NCBI GenBank assembly: GCA_040756995.1
Contig: JBFLYK010000006.1
Coordinates: 1 to 64,000, forward strand
Reading direction: 5' to 3'
DNA: 64,000 nt
Source of the DNA: BP-133 sp040756995
Lineage (GTDB): Bacteria > Actinomycetota > Acidimicrobiia > IMCC26256 > BP-133
Shown here: piece after piece, positions 7,836 through 16,786 of the stretch
Numbering within the stretch: position 1 is the stretch's first letter
How the letters are laid out: each line of letters begins with the position of its first letter
Made by a program: the position numbers and the translations under genes
The notes under the pieces: model-generated
What the model saw: only the letters and a program-made list of their open reading frames with translations
The model's database searches: none
Told to the model about the DNA's origin: nothing

Positions 7836-9345
7836 GGGGGCGGAGACTACCGAAGACGATCTGGCTGATCTCCTTGGGGTACTTCGTCTGAAAGTAGAGG
7901 AAGACCGGCGCGATCTCGGCCAGCAGGTTGATGTCGGGAGCGAAGGCGTTGCACAGCCCGTTGAGGTAGAGCAGGTTCTTCGAGAACAGCACCAGTTCCT
8001 TGGGCTGGCGGAAGCGGTGCTCGGCCAGGAGCCGGACCGCCCGCGCCACCTGGGCGGTGAGCGTGCCGAAGTCGAGCTGGTTGAGCGGCCGGTCCAGCGC
8101 GGCCAGCACCACAGTCGATTCCTCGGCGAACTGCCGCACCAGCGGCTCGAGGTCGATGCCCGGCGGCAGCGCGCCGAGCTCGGCGACCGCCGCCACCTGA
8201 GCGGCGAAATCGTTCCGGGCGAAGCCGATCACCAACCGGGCCAGTGCGGCCCGCTGCGGGGCTTCGAGCCGTCCGGCGATTCCGAAATCGACCAGCGAGA
8301 AGTTGCCGGCCTCGTCGATGAGGACATTGCCGGCGTGGAGGTCGCCGTGAAAGATCCCGTAGAGCAGGGCGTGCTCCAGGACGCCCTGCACGGCCAGGCG
8401 CACGATGCGGTGCCCGTCGAGGTCGGGATGGGCCCGGGCGGCGTCGGTGTAGCGGATCCCGGGGACCCGTTCCATGACCAGCACCCGGCCGGTGACCAGC
8501 CCGGGGATGGGGCGGGGAACCCGGATGTGGTCGAGGCCGGCGTCCTCGTTGGCGAGGCCGATCTCCGTCATGTTCAGCGCTTCCAGCCGGAAGTCGAGCT
8601 CCTCGAGCACGAGCTGGGCGAACAGCTCGACGAAGCCGGGCAGGTTGGCGATGCGGGCCCGCTTGCTCAGGCGGTCGGCCACGAGGGCGATCACCGACAA
8701 CGCCCGGATGTCGGCCTCGAACCGCTTGCGCAGCCCGGGGCGCTGGACCTTGACGGCCACTTCGGTGCCGTCGGCCAGCCGGCCGAGGTGCACCTGGGCG
8801 ATGCTGGCCGCCGCCACCGGCGCCGGATCGATGCTCTCGAAGATCTCCGCCCGGCGGTGGCCGAGCTCCTGATCGATCACGGCTTCGGCCACACCCGCTC
8901 TGAGGGCCGGCACCTCGTCGCGGCACCAGGCGAACGCTTCCGTCCAGGCGTCGGGCAGGGCGCCTTTGGCGGTGGCGATCAGCTGGCCGAGCTTCACATA
9001 GGCCGGGCCGCCGGCCTGCACCAGGTGCTTGGACCAGCGCACGGCCCGTCGTTCGGGAGCCCGGCGCCAGAGGCCGGCGAGGCTGAACCAGAGGAACCGG
9101 ACGACGACGAGGAACAGCGCTCCGAACGGAATGCGGCGCCACCGCGGAGTGGCCAGCGCGGCCGCCTCTTCGAGGATCGCCTCCCGTTCGCCCCCGAGCG
9201 AGCGGTGCCAGCGCAGCACCTCGGCCTCGAGCCCGGCCCGGCCCTTGAGCCACTCCGACCGCTCGATCAGGTCGCCGAGTTCGGGCAGGGGCGGAGGCGG
9301 AGTACTCATCGGGGGTGCAACTCCGTTCAGGGCGTCGGAGATCAC
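7819..9345 (-). CDS. ABC1/AarF/UbiB-family atypical kinase
   Basis: 508 residues from a GTG at 9343-9345 with GGGAGC eight bases upstream; ATG at 9309 is an alternative. Family hallmarks in order: a YVKLGQLIATAKG motif (KxGQ), the Ala-rich nucleotide loop PVAAASIAQVHLG, invariant Lys in EVAVKVQRPG, catalytic HGDLHAGNVL, and metal-binding VDFGIAG. A membrane-prone segment lies near 75-95. UbiB/ADCK proteins are ATPases needed for isoprenoid quinone and lipid homeostasis. Here it overlaps a sterol-carrier (SCP2) gene by 4 bp, recalling the UbiJ-UbiB pairing. The link to quinones is inference. Confidence 0.92.
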   Translation of the reverse strand: MISDALNGVAPPMSTPPPPLPELGDLIERSEWLKGRAGLEAEVLRWHRSLGGEREAILEEAAALATPRWRRIPFGALFLVVVRFLWFSLAGLWRRAPERRAVRWSKHLVQAGGPAYVKLGQLIATAKGALPDAWTEAFAWCRDEVPALRAGVAEAVIDQELGHRRAEIFESIDPAPVAAASIAQVHLGRLADGTEVAVKVQRPGLRKRFEADIRALSVIALVADRLSKRARIANLPGFVELFAQLVLEELDFRLEALNMTEIGLANEDAGLDHIRVPRPIPGLVTGRVLVMERVPGIRYTDAARAHPDLDGHRIVRLAVQGVLEHALLYGIFHGDLHAGNVLIDEAGNFSLVDFGIAGRLEAPQRAALARLVIGFARNDFAAQVAAVAELGALPPGIDLEPLVRQFAEESTVVLAALDRPLNQLDFGTLTAQVARAVRLLAEHRFRQPKELVLFSKNLLYLNGLCNAFAPDINLLAEIAPVFLYFQTKYPKEISQIVFGSLRPHGQVD

Positions 9346-9741
9346 TGCGTCAGCTCCCGGAGCTCACCGATGAAGGCCAGTTGCTCGGGGGTGGCGGCCA
9401 GCATCGCGCCGTTCGACTGGGTCAGTTCCATCAGCCGGGTGATGTCGCCCTCGACGCGGATCTCGCCCGTGAAGAAGGCGTTGAGCGCCACTTCGGGGTC
9501 GAGGTCGACGAGCATCGACCGGGCCACGCGGTGGGGGACCGTCACGGTCGTCGGGCGCCCCCTCGACCAGTCCCCGGTCGAAGCGGCCCCGGGCGAAATG
9601 GAGGGTCCGGTCACCGTCGGGGCCACCGGTCACCACCATGTTGACGGCGATGTCGGCGACCTCCTCCGGAGCGGCCGGAGCCTTGTCCCGCAAGGCCTCC
9701 ACGGCATCGAACCATTCGTCGGACAGGAACCGGTAGGCCAT
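9342..9741 (-). pseudogene. SCP2-type sterol/lipid carrier protein, interrupted by a +1 frameshift
   Basis: The start ATG (9739-9741) has GAGGAGAG upstream and opens MAYRFLSDEWFDAVEAL, a typical SCP2 beginning. The frame runs to about 9560, then the family sequence continues in another frame (VTVPHRVARSMLVDL ... LMELTQ) to the stop at 9342-9344. The total of 400 bases is 133 codons plus one base. Removing one G from the five-base homopolymer (CCCCC on the plus strand at 9558-9562) restores a smooth 132-residue protein. It may be a sequencing error or a true lesion. SCP2 domains bind lipids in a hydrophobic cavity. It overlaps the UbiB-like kinase gene by GTGA. Confidence 0.78.
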
Positions 9742-9822
9742 CGGCCGCTCTCCTCGGTCATTGGGCTTCCGCTCGCTGATCGCCCGGAACAGGCACATTC
9801 GCGAACTCCTTGCCGATTTCAG

Positions 9823-9844
9823 ATACCTAGGGTATATGTATACC
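9823..9844. promoter_or_regulatory. overlapping inverted repeats, probable regulator operator at the start of the Liv operon
   Basis: ATACC-TAG-GGTAT (9823-9835) overlaps a second repeat GGTATA-TG-TATACC (9831-9844). The ATG of the secreted protein gene lies inside. The first repeat shares its ATACC/GGTAT half-sites with the palindrome between the TetR and P450 genes at 23367. A repressor bound here would block the start of an eight-gene run that itself encodes a TetR protein. Confidence 0.55.
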
Positions 9845-11335
9845 GTGCGTCAACCGAGTTGGCCCGTCCCGCGGGCAGCGGCAGTGCTGGGCCTCGGTTG
9901 CGCAGTCCTCCTCGGGGCGGCCGCGGCCCCGGCGCCGGCCCAGACGGCGTTCGTGAACGGCAGCGGCGACGCCGTCGCCAACCTGGGCCGGGTGGTGGCC
10001 CGGGCCTCCGGGCTTCCGCTGGCCACGACCTTCGGCGGGGCCCGGGCCCACTACCAGGGCATCTCGGCCCGGGGAGAGGCCGCCGCCCTGGACCTCGGGG
10101 TGCTGGGAGTGCTGTTGACCACCCCGATGGGTTGCGGACGGGCCCTCCTGACGCCCGATCAGCTCCCGAAGCGGACGGTGGCCGACTCGAACGCCGGGGA
10201 GGTGTCAGCGTCGAAGGATGTCGCCGGCGGCGGGCCGGTCGGCGTCGGCCGGGAAGCGGCGTCGGCTCGTCCCGGGGCCCGCGGCGAAGGTTCCTTCACA
10301 TCGGCGGCGCTGGAGGTCGGTGAGCTGCTGGCGTCGGGCGAGGGGAGAAGCTCCAGCGCCGCCGAACTCGTGGTCGGGCAGGAGCGGCGGGCGTCGGCTT
10401 CGGTCAGCCTGAGCAATGTCGACATCGCCGGCGGCCTCGTCTCGCTGCGGGGCCTGCGGTGGGCGACCGAGCAGCGGACCGGCGCCGGCGGCGTGGTCCT
10501 GGGCGCCGGGGGCACGTTCGGGGTCGACACCGTGGTGGTGGCCGGAGTGCCGCTCCCGACGGCCACGCCGCTCGAGCTGGCCGCGGCCTTCGGGGCGGCC
10601 AACAAGGTCATCGCGCCCTTCGGGCTGCGGCTGGAGCCGCCTCAGGTCACGAAGTCCACCGGTGACCGGGAGGTGCGGGTGACGCCGCTCAAGCTGGTCC
10701 TCGGTGACGGCACGGCGGCCAAGCCGCTGCTCGGCCCGCTGATGAGCGGCCTGCAGCCCGCCCGGGAAGTGCTGCTGAAAGCCATGAAGGGCTTCGGCAG
10801 TGACGGATGCAATGCCGGCGGCGCCGGCGGTCTGGCCTTCACGTTCGTTGATGTCGTGGCCGCCGCCATGCAGGGTTCCGGGGGGATCGACCTCGAGATC
10901 GGTGGCGTGCTCGCCACCACCGAAGGCATCGACTACGGCGACCCCCTCGGCCTGATCGCCCCGGGTCTGCCGACCCTTCCCGTGGTGCCCGCCCCGATCG
11001 TCCGGCCCCGGCCGACGGCACCGAGCGTCACCGTCGAGGAACCGGTTGGAGCATGGCCGGGTGGGGTTGGCCCCGGGGCCGCGCCGGCGCCTGTCGCCCC
11101 GTCGACCTCCCCGGGCGAGGCGGCGGCACCGGCCGGCCCGGCCCCCGCGCCGGAATCGGTTGCCGTTGTGCCGGCCACCCGACGATGTGAAAGCACCAGC
11201 CGGGGACGGGTGTCCGGCTGTTCCCGGGGAGCCCCGCTGCCGGCCAGCGCCGCCGCCCTCGCCGCCGCGCTGCTGCTGTTCGGCGGTGACTGGTGGCGCT
11301 CCCGTCGTCGGTCCGCCTTGGAGGTGCAACGATGA
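9836..11335 (+). CDS. secreted, C-terminally anchored protein opening the first Liv-type operon
   Basis: 499 residues from ATG 9836; GTG at 9845 is possible, and neither has a good ribosome site, so the message may be leaderless. A signal peptide spans the first 35 residues (hydrophobic run ending in APAPAQ-TAF). The body has SGDAVANLGRVVARASGLP, VSLSNVDIAGGLVSLRG and VRVTPLKLVLGDG segments, matching the loosely defined choice-of-anchor style of actinobacterial surface proteins. Residues 400-460 are Pro/Ala rich, then a C-terminal membrane helix and a basic tail (SRRRS) anchor it. Its stop overlaps the next start (ATGA). It resembles in layout the secreted protein at 61516-62613, which closes the second Liv operon. 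Function unknown. Confidence 0.7.
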   Translation: MYTVRQPSWPVPRAAAVLGLGCAVLLGAAAAPAPAQTAFVNGSGDAVANLGRVVARASGLPLATTFGGARAHYQGISARGEAAALDLGVLGVLLTTPMGCGRALLTPDQLPKRTVADSNAGEVSASKDVAGGGPVGVGREAASARPGARGEGSFTSAALEVGELLASGEGRSSSAAELVVGQERRASASVSLSNVDIAGGLVSLRGLRWATEQRTGAGGVVLGAGGTFGVDTVVVAGVPLPTATPLELAAAFGAANKVIAPFGLRLEPPQVTKSTGDREVRVTPLKLVLGDGTAAKPLLGPLMSGLQPAREVLLKAMKGFGSDGCNAGGAGGLAFTFVDVVAAAMQGSGGIDLEIGGVLATTEGIDYGDPLGLIAPGLPTLPVVPAPIVRPRPTAPSVTVEEPVGAWPGGVGPGAAPAPVAPSTSPGEAAAPAGPAPAPESVAVVPATRRCESTSRGRVSGCSRGAPLPASAAALAAALLLFGGDWWRSRRRSALEVQR

Positions 11336-11502
11336 GCTCGTCGAACGGCACCCTGCCGGGAGCGGAGCACACGCTGTTCCGCGGCTACGGACCCTTCGTC
11401 GCCCTGGTGGTGCTGATCCTGGCCATGGCCTTCCTCGCTCCGACCATCGCCCCCGAACGCGACGTGACGACGCGGGGCGGCGCCACCGAGGCGACGCGGT
11501 GA
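11332..11502 (+). CDS. 56-residue single-pass membrane protein
   Basis: A short gene fixed in place by overlaps at both ends: ATGA with the upstream secreted protein and GTGA with the downstream binding protein. The peptide has a Ser/Gly-rich start, then RGYGPFVALVVLILAMAFL, one membrane helix, and a charged tail. The RGYGP-plus-helix segment is echoed at the N-terminus of the next gene (RGYGPVIALASAFLAVSAL), so the two membrane anchors look related by duplication. No family is recognised. It may help anchor or assemble the transport system. Confidence 0.65.
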   Translation: MSSSNGTLPGAEHTLFRGYGPFVALVVLILAMAFLAPTIAPERDVTTRGGATEATR

Positions 11503-13217
11503 GCGGGCGGCGCTGGCATCTGCTGCGGGGCTACGGGCCGGTCATCGCCCTCGCCTCCGCCTTCCTGGCCGTCAGCGCTCTCACCGTTCCGGCGCGCCGG
11601 ATGCAGCTGACGGTCGGCGCCGAAGCGGGCGGCGGGCCGGCGGGCGCCGCTGGCGGAACCGGCGCGGCAGCCGGCAACACCATGGACGCCGTTGCCTCCG
11701 GCGCCGTTGCCTCGGGAGCGGTGGACGCGGGGTCGACCACGACCCGGCCCAGCGGGCCGGTCGCTCCCCGGCGGGTGACCCGTCCGGGAACCGCCGGCTC
11801 GGCCCGTGGCGGCGACGAAGCCGCCGCCGCCGAGCCCCTCGGCGCCGTCACGCCCTGCTCCGATCGCGCCCGGCAGATCCCGAAGGATCCCTACTCGCCG
11901 CCCTGCCTGGCCTTCGCCGGCAACAACGGCGGCGCGACCCACCGGGGTGTCACCCGGGAGACGATCCGCATCGGCATCCGCTTCCCGGCCGACCCGATCG
12001 ACTTCGGACAGGCCTACCAGATCCTCGCCGACCACGGCATCCACGAGACGCGGGAAGACCTCGAGCGCACCGCTCTCGCCCTCCTCGACTATTTCAACAC
12101 CGTGTTCCAGTTCTACGGCCGCAAGATCGAGCCGGTCCTCTGGCAGGGGAGCGGCCTGGCTGCCCACGAGATCCTCGGCGGCGGGCAGGACGCCGCCAAC
12201 GCCGACGCCATCAAGGCGGCCACCGAACTCAACGTCTTCGCCGACGCCAGTGCCTTCACGCCGCCCTACGCCGACGCGCTGGTCAAGCAGGGTGTGGTCG
12301 CCGTCGGGGCGCCGTACATGTCGCGGAAGTGGTACACCGAGCGGGCGCCCTACGCCTGGAGCATCACGCCCGACTGCTCGATCCTGACCGAGACGGCGGG
12401 CGAGCTCTACGTCAAGCAGCTGCTGGGCAAGCCGGCCGAGTTCGCCGGCGGCGATCTCAAGGGCAAGCCCCGCCGGATGGCCATCATCGCCCCCGACGTC
12501 CCCTGGTACCAGGACTGCATCAACGACGGGATCCGCCGCATCAAGGAGGCCAGCGGCGACGTCCCCGTCCGCATCTCGTACTCCCTCGACCCCTCGGTCT
12601 TCACCTCGCAGGCGGCCAGCGTCATCGCCAAGCTGAAGGACGAGAAGGTCACCTCGGTGGCCTGTGGCTGCGACCCCATCCTGCCCCTGTTCCTGACCGC
12701 CAAGGCCTCGGAGCAGAACTACGAGCCGGAATGGCTCGTGCTCGGCACGGCGCTCACCGACACCGACATCTTCGGCCAGTTCTACGACCAGCGGCAGTGG
12801 CGCAACGCCTTCGGGATCAGCCTCATCGGGCCGCAGCAGCCGGTGCGGGCCAGCCTCGGCTACCGGGCCTACAAGTCGGTGCGCAACGACGAGCCGTCGA
12901 TCGCCGTGGATCTCCTCTACTACTTCATGTACGTCATCGCCATCGGCATCCAGATGGCCGGCCCCGATCTCACACCGGCCACGTTCCAGCAGGGGATGTT
13001 CAACTACCCCCGGGCCACCGGTCCGGCGGGGTCATGGGGATTCGGTCCCGGCGACTACACGCCGATGGACGACGCCATGGTCATCTGGTGGAACCCCGAC
13101 GCCGACTCGCCCTACAACGGCAAGAAGGGCGCCTACCAGACCGACGGAAAGCGGTACCGGCCCGGTGAGTGGCCCCGGGAGCCGATTCCCGTTCAGCCCG
13201 GAGGGGCGGGGCGATGA
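11499..13217 (+). CDS. branched-chain-amino-acid-type (Liv) extracellular substrate-binding protein
   Basis: 572 residues from GTG 11499. It starts with RRWHLLRGYGP and a membrane helix (about 10-32) with no lipobox Cys, so it appears tethered by an uncleaved helix. A Gly/Ala/Thr-rich spacer follows to about residue 125. The periplasmic-binding fold begins with THRGVTRETIRIGIRF and runs through two lobes (for example VTSVACGCDPILPLFL). Type I binding proteins of this family take amino acids, amides or aromatic acids, and the ligand here is unknown. It overlaps the fused Liv transporter gene by ATGA, so the two surely work together. Confidence 0.85.
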   Translation: MSGRRWHLLRGYGPVIALASAFLAVSALTVPARRMQLTVGAEAGGGPAGAAGGTGAAAGNTMDAVASGAVASGAVDAGSTTTRPSGPVAPRRVTRPGTAGSARGGDEAAAAEPLGAVTPCSDRARQIPKDPYSPPCLAFAGNNGGATHRGVTRETIRIGIRFPADPIDFGQAYQILADHGIHETREDLERTALALLDYFNTVFQFYGRKIEPVLWQGSGLAAHEILGGGQDAANADAIKAATELNVFADASAFTPPYADALVKQGVVAVGAPYMSRKWYTERAPYAWSITPDCSILTETAGELYVKQLLGKPAEFAGGDLKGKPRRMAIIAPDVPWYQDCINDGIRRIKEASGDVPVRISYSLDPSVFTSQAASVIAKLKDEKVTSVACGCDPILPLFLTAKASEQNYEPEWLVLGTALTDTDIFGQFYDQRQWRNAFGISLIGPQQPVRASLGYRAYKSVRNDEPSIAVDLLYYFMYVIAIGIQMAGPDLTPATFQQGMFNYPRATGPAGSWGFGPGDYTPMDDAMVIWWNPDADSPYNGKKGAYQTDGKRYRPGEWPREPIPVQPGGAGR

Positions 13218-16200
13218 GCGACGTCGCGCCGCCGGGTGTGCTCGTCCTCGGCTGTGTCTTCGGCGCGGTCACCGGGCTCATGGCCGTCGGCCTCGTGCTC
13301 GTCTACCGCACGACCCGGGTGGTCAACTTCGCCTACGGCGCCATGGGCGGCCTGCCGGCCAGCATCGGCATCGAGCTGTACCTGGCCAAGAACGTGCCGT
13401 GGCCGGTGGCGGCGCTGATCTCCGTGGTCGCCGGAGTCCTCATCGGTGTGGCGGTGGAGCGCATCGTGATCCGCCGCTTCGCCAACGCCTCCCGGCTGGT
13501 GCTCACGGTGGCGACCATCGGCCTGGCACAGGTGCTCGGCGGCGCCGAGATGCTGGTGCCGACGCTGTTCGGGCAGTCGCCGCTCGTGCCGTCGTTCGCC
13601 ACGCCGCTCAGCGATCTGCAGGTGACCATCCATCCGCTGGTGCTGACCGGCAACGACCTGCTGATCGTGGCGGTGGTTCCCGTCGTGCTGGCCGGCCTGA
13701 GCTGGTTCCTTCTCCGCACCGATGAAGGACGGGCGGTGCGGGCCATCGCCGAGAACCGGGAGCGGGCCCTGCTGCTCGGCATTCCCGTCCGCCGGCTGTC
13801 CACCCTGGTGTGGGCGGTGGTCGGCGGGTTGGCGGCGTTGACCGTGGTGCTGCGGGCGCCGGGCCAGGGCTTGACCATCGACGCCGCCGCCGGTCCGGCG
13901 CTGCTCCTTCCGGCGCTGGCCGCCGCCGTGGTGGCCGGGATGGGTTCGCTGCCGCGGGCCTTCGGGGCCGGGGTGGTGCTCGGGGTCTTCGATCAGATCG
14001 TCCGGTGGAACACGTCGCAGCAGGCGGTCACCACCATCGTGTTCGTCGCCGTCATCCTGGCGGCCCTCCTGATCCGCCGGCGTGACCGGAGCCGGGCGGA
14101 GGCCGCCGACGAGTCTTCCTGGTCCCTGACCGGAAGCGCCCGGCCGCTGCCGGCGGCGGTCGCCGCGCTCCCCGAGCTCCGCCTCGCCCGGGGGGCGTTG
14201 GTGACCGCCGTAGCGGGCGTCGCCCTGCTCGTGCCGCTGGTGGCCACGCCGAGCCAGACCAACCGGGTGAGCGCCACGTTGATCCTCGGGATGGCGGCGC
14301 TGTCGCTGGTCGTGCTGACCGGCTGGAGCGGGACGGTGAGCCTCGGCCAGGCCGGCCTGGTCGGGGTCGGCGGTGTCGTCGCCGCCAACCTCATCGCCCG
14401 GGCCAACCTCGACCTGTTCCTGACGATCATCGCTTCGGCGGCGGCCGGTGCGGCGGTGGCGGTGTTGATCGGCCTGCCGGCCTTCCGGGTCAAAGGGATG
14501 TTCCTGGCCGTGACCACACTGGCCTTCGCCGTGGCCATGGAGTCGTATCTCGTCAACCCGACGAACTTCCCGCAGTGGATTCCCGGCAGTTACGACCGGC
14601 CGGTCCTCTGGAAGCACATCGATCTGCGAGGCGAGCAGCCGATGTACTACCTGTGCCTGGCGGCGCTGGTGGCGGTGGTGCTCGTCGTCCACACGACGCT
14701 GCGGACCCGGACGGGCCGGGTGCTGCGGGCGACGCGGGACAACGCCCGGGCGGCGGCGGCCATGGCCGTGCCCACCGCCCGGGTGCAGCTGACCGGTTTC
14801 GTCCTGGCCGGCGTGATCGCCGGGTCGGCCGGCGCGCTGCACGCCACGCTGCTGCGGGGGGTCGGGTACCAGACGTACCCGGTGGCCACCAGCATCCTCG
14901 TCTTCTCGATGGCCGTCATCGGCGGGATCTCGTCGCTGGCGGGGACGCTGGTCGGCGTCGCTTTCGTCCAGGGTCTCATTCTGGCCGTGCCCCGCCTGGC
15001 GCTGGTGTTCACCGGCGCCGCCCTGTTGATCGTGCTCTACGCCGCTCCCGGCGGCATCGGCCAGCTGCTCGAGGGGCTGCGCGATCAGGTGGTGCGCCGG
15101 CTCGCCGGGCGGCGGGGGATCGAGCTGGTCGAAGGGTTCGCCGACGGCTCGGCCGACGTCGCGCCGGCTGCCGCCGCATCGGCGTTCACGGGTGGCGGGG
15201 GTCCGCGACCGATGAACGCGGAACCGGAGTCGACGGCGGAAATGCTGCACATCCGGGGCCTGACCGCCTCGTACGGGTCGCTGCAGGTGCTCTTCGGCGT
15301 CGATCTCGACGTCGCGCCGGGCGAGATCGTGGCCCTGCTGGGCACCAACGGTGCCGGCAAGTCGACCGTGCTGCGGGCCGTGGCCGGGCTCATCCCGTCC
15401 ACCGGCGGCCGGGTGGCCCTCGACGGCACCGACCTGGCCGGCGTGCCGACCGACCACATCGCGGCGTCCGGCTTCGCCCTCATGCCCGGCGGGCGCGGCC
15501 TGTTCCCGACCCTCACCGTCGACGAGAACCTGCGGCTGGCCACCTGGCTGCTCCGCTCCGACCCGTCCGCCGCAGCTGCCGCCCGGGACGAGATGCTCGA
15601 GCTCTTCCCGATGCTGCGGGACCGGCTCGGGATCATGGCCGGCAACCTGTCCGGCGGCGAGCAGCAGATGCTGTCGCTGGCCATGGCCTTCGTCACCCGG
15701 CCCAAGGTGCTGTGCATCGACGAACTGGCGCTCGGCCTGGCGCCGGCCGTGGTGGCCCAGCTGTGCGACCGGGTGCGGGCCATCCACGCCGCCGGCACCA
15801 CCATCGTGCTCGTCGAGCAATCGGTCGACGTGGCCCTGCAACTGGCCGAACGGGCGGTCTTCCTCGAGAAAGGCGAAGTCCGCTTCCGCGGGCCGACCGC
15901 CGAACTCCTCGATCGACCCGACCTGCTCCGTTCGGTCTTCATCGGCGCCGGCCGGCACGACGACTCGGCTTCGGGCGGCTCCGATCCGGTGCCCAGCCGG
16001 GGCGTCCATCTCGAATGCCGGGGGATCGTGCGCCGCTTCGGCGGCCTGACCGCCCTCGACGGTGTCGACCTCGACGTGGCTCCCGGGACGGCCGTCGGCA
16101 TCATCGGCCACAACGGCGCCGGGAAGACGACGCTGTTCGACGTCGTCTCCGGGTTTCTTCCTCCCGACGCCGGCCGGGTGCTGCTCGGCGACGTCGACGT

Positions 16201-16786
16201 CACGGCCGCTCCGCCGCACCGGCGGGCCATCGCCGGACTCGGCCGTTCCTTCCAGGAGGCCCGGCTGTACCCGTCGCTCACGGTGGCCGAGACCGTGGCG
16301 GTGGCCCTGGAACGGCACCTCCCCAACCACGACACGCTGGCCGCGGCGCTGGCCCTTCCGGCATCGACCTACATGGAGGTGTCGGCCGCCGAACGGATGA
16401 CCGAGGTGTTGACGCTGCTCGGACTCACCGGCTACCGGAACCACCGCATCGCCGACCTGTCGACGGGCACGCGCCGGATCGTCGAGCTGGCCTGCGTCCT
16501 GGCCCAGGACCCGGCGGTGCTCCTGCTCGACGAACCGTCGGCCGGGGTGGCGCAGCGGGAGACGGAAGCCCTGGCGCCGCTGCTGCGCCGGGTGCGGGCG
16601 GCCACCGGCTGCTCGCTGGTCATCATCGAGCACGACATGGGACTCATCTCGGCGGTGTGCGATGAGCTCGTGGCGCTGGAGTTCGGCTCCGTCATCGCCC
16701 GGGGCACGCCCGCCGAGGTGCTGGCCCACCCCAAGGTCATCGCCTCGTACCTGGGCCAACCACGCCAAACTGCAGTGCATGTCTGA
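13214..16786 (+). CDS. fused LivH-LivM-LivF-LivG ABC importer in one polypeptide
   Basis: 1190 residues in one frame. Residues about 1-300 are a LivH-type permease (VVNFAYGAMGGLPA, AVRAIAENRERALLLG). About 335-640 is a LivM-type permease (SLGQAGLVGVGG, RATRDNARAAAAMAV). About 675-910 is a LivF-type ATPase with Walker A GTNGAGKST, signature LSGGEQQM and IDELALGLAP. About 930-1185 is a LivG-type ATPase with Walker A GHNGAGKTT, LSTGTRRI and LLLDEPSAG. Usually these are four genes. All catalytic motifs are present, so one chain could form a whole importer, given that only one of each part is needed. It overlaps the binding-protein gene and, by 8 bp, the TetR gene. Confidence 0.92.
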   Translation: MSDVAPPGVLVLGCVFGAVTGLMAVGLVLVYRTTRVVNFAYGAMGGLPASIGIELYLAKNVPWPVAALISVVAGVLIGVAVERIVIRRFANASRLVLTVATIGLAQVLGGAEMLVPTLFGQSPLVPSFATPLSDLQVTIHPLVLTGNDLLIVAVVPVVLAGLSWFLLRTDEGRAVRAIAENRERALLLGIPVRRLSTLVWAVVGGLAALTVVLRAPGQGLTIDAAAGPALLLPALAAAVVAGMGSLPRAFGAGVVLGVFDQIVRWNTSQQAVTTIVFVAVILAALLIRRRDRSRAEAADESSWSLTGSARPLPAAVAALPELRLARGALVTAVAGVALLVPLVATPSQTNRVSATLILGMAALSLVVLTGWSGTVSLGQAGLVGVGGVVAANLIARANLDLFLTIIASAAAGAAVAVLIGLPAFRVKGMFLAVTTLAFAVAMESYLVNPTNFPQWIPGSYDRPVLWKHIDLRGEQPMYYLCLAALVAVVLVVHTTLRTRTGRVLRATRDNARAAAAMAVPTARVQLTGFVLAGVIAGSAGALHATLLRGVGYQTYPVATSILVFSMAVIGGISSLAGTLVGVAFVQGLILAVPRLALVFTGAALLIVLYAAPGGIGQLLEGLRDQVVRRLAGRRGIELVEGFADGSADVAPAAAASAFTGGGGPRPMNAEPESTAEMLHIRGLTASYGSLQVLFGVDLDVAPGEIVALLGTNGAGKSTVLRAVAGLIPSTGGRVALDGTDLAGVPTDHIAASGFALMPGGRGLFPTLTVDENLRLATWLLRSDPSAAAAARDEMLELFPMLRDRLGIMAGNLSGGEQQMLSLAMAFVTRPKVLCIDELALGLAPAVVAQLCDRVRAIHAAGTTIVLVEQSVDVALQLAERAVFLEKGEVRFRGPTAELLDRPDLLRSVFIGAGRHDDSASGGSDPVPSRGVHLECRGIVRRFGGLTALDGVDLDVAPGTAVGIIGHNGAGKTTLFDVVSGFLPPDAGRVLLGDVDVTAAPPHRRAIAGLGRSFQEARLYPSLTVAETVAVALERHLPNHDTLAAALALPASTYMEVSAAERMTEVLTLLGLTGYRNHRIADLSTGTRRIVELACVLAQDPAVLLLDEPSAGVAQRETEALAPLLRRVRAATGCSLVIIEHDMGLISAVCDELVALEFGSVIARGTPAEVLAHPKVIASYLGQPRQTAVHV

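Noticed and set aside
7774..10323. 849-codon plus-strand frame across the UbiB and SCP2 genes
   Set aside because: It lies opposite genes with clear family motifs and crosses several real starts and stops; composition is not protein-like.
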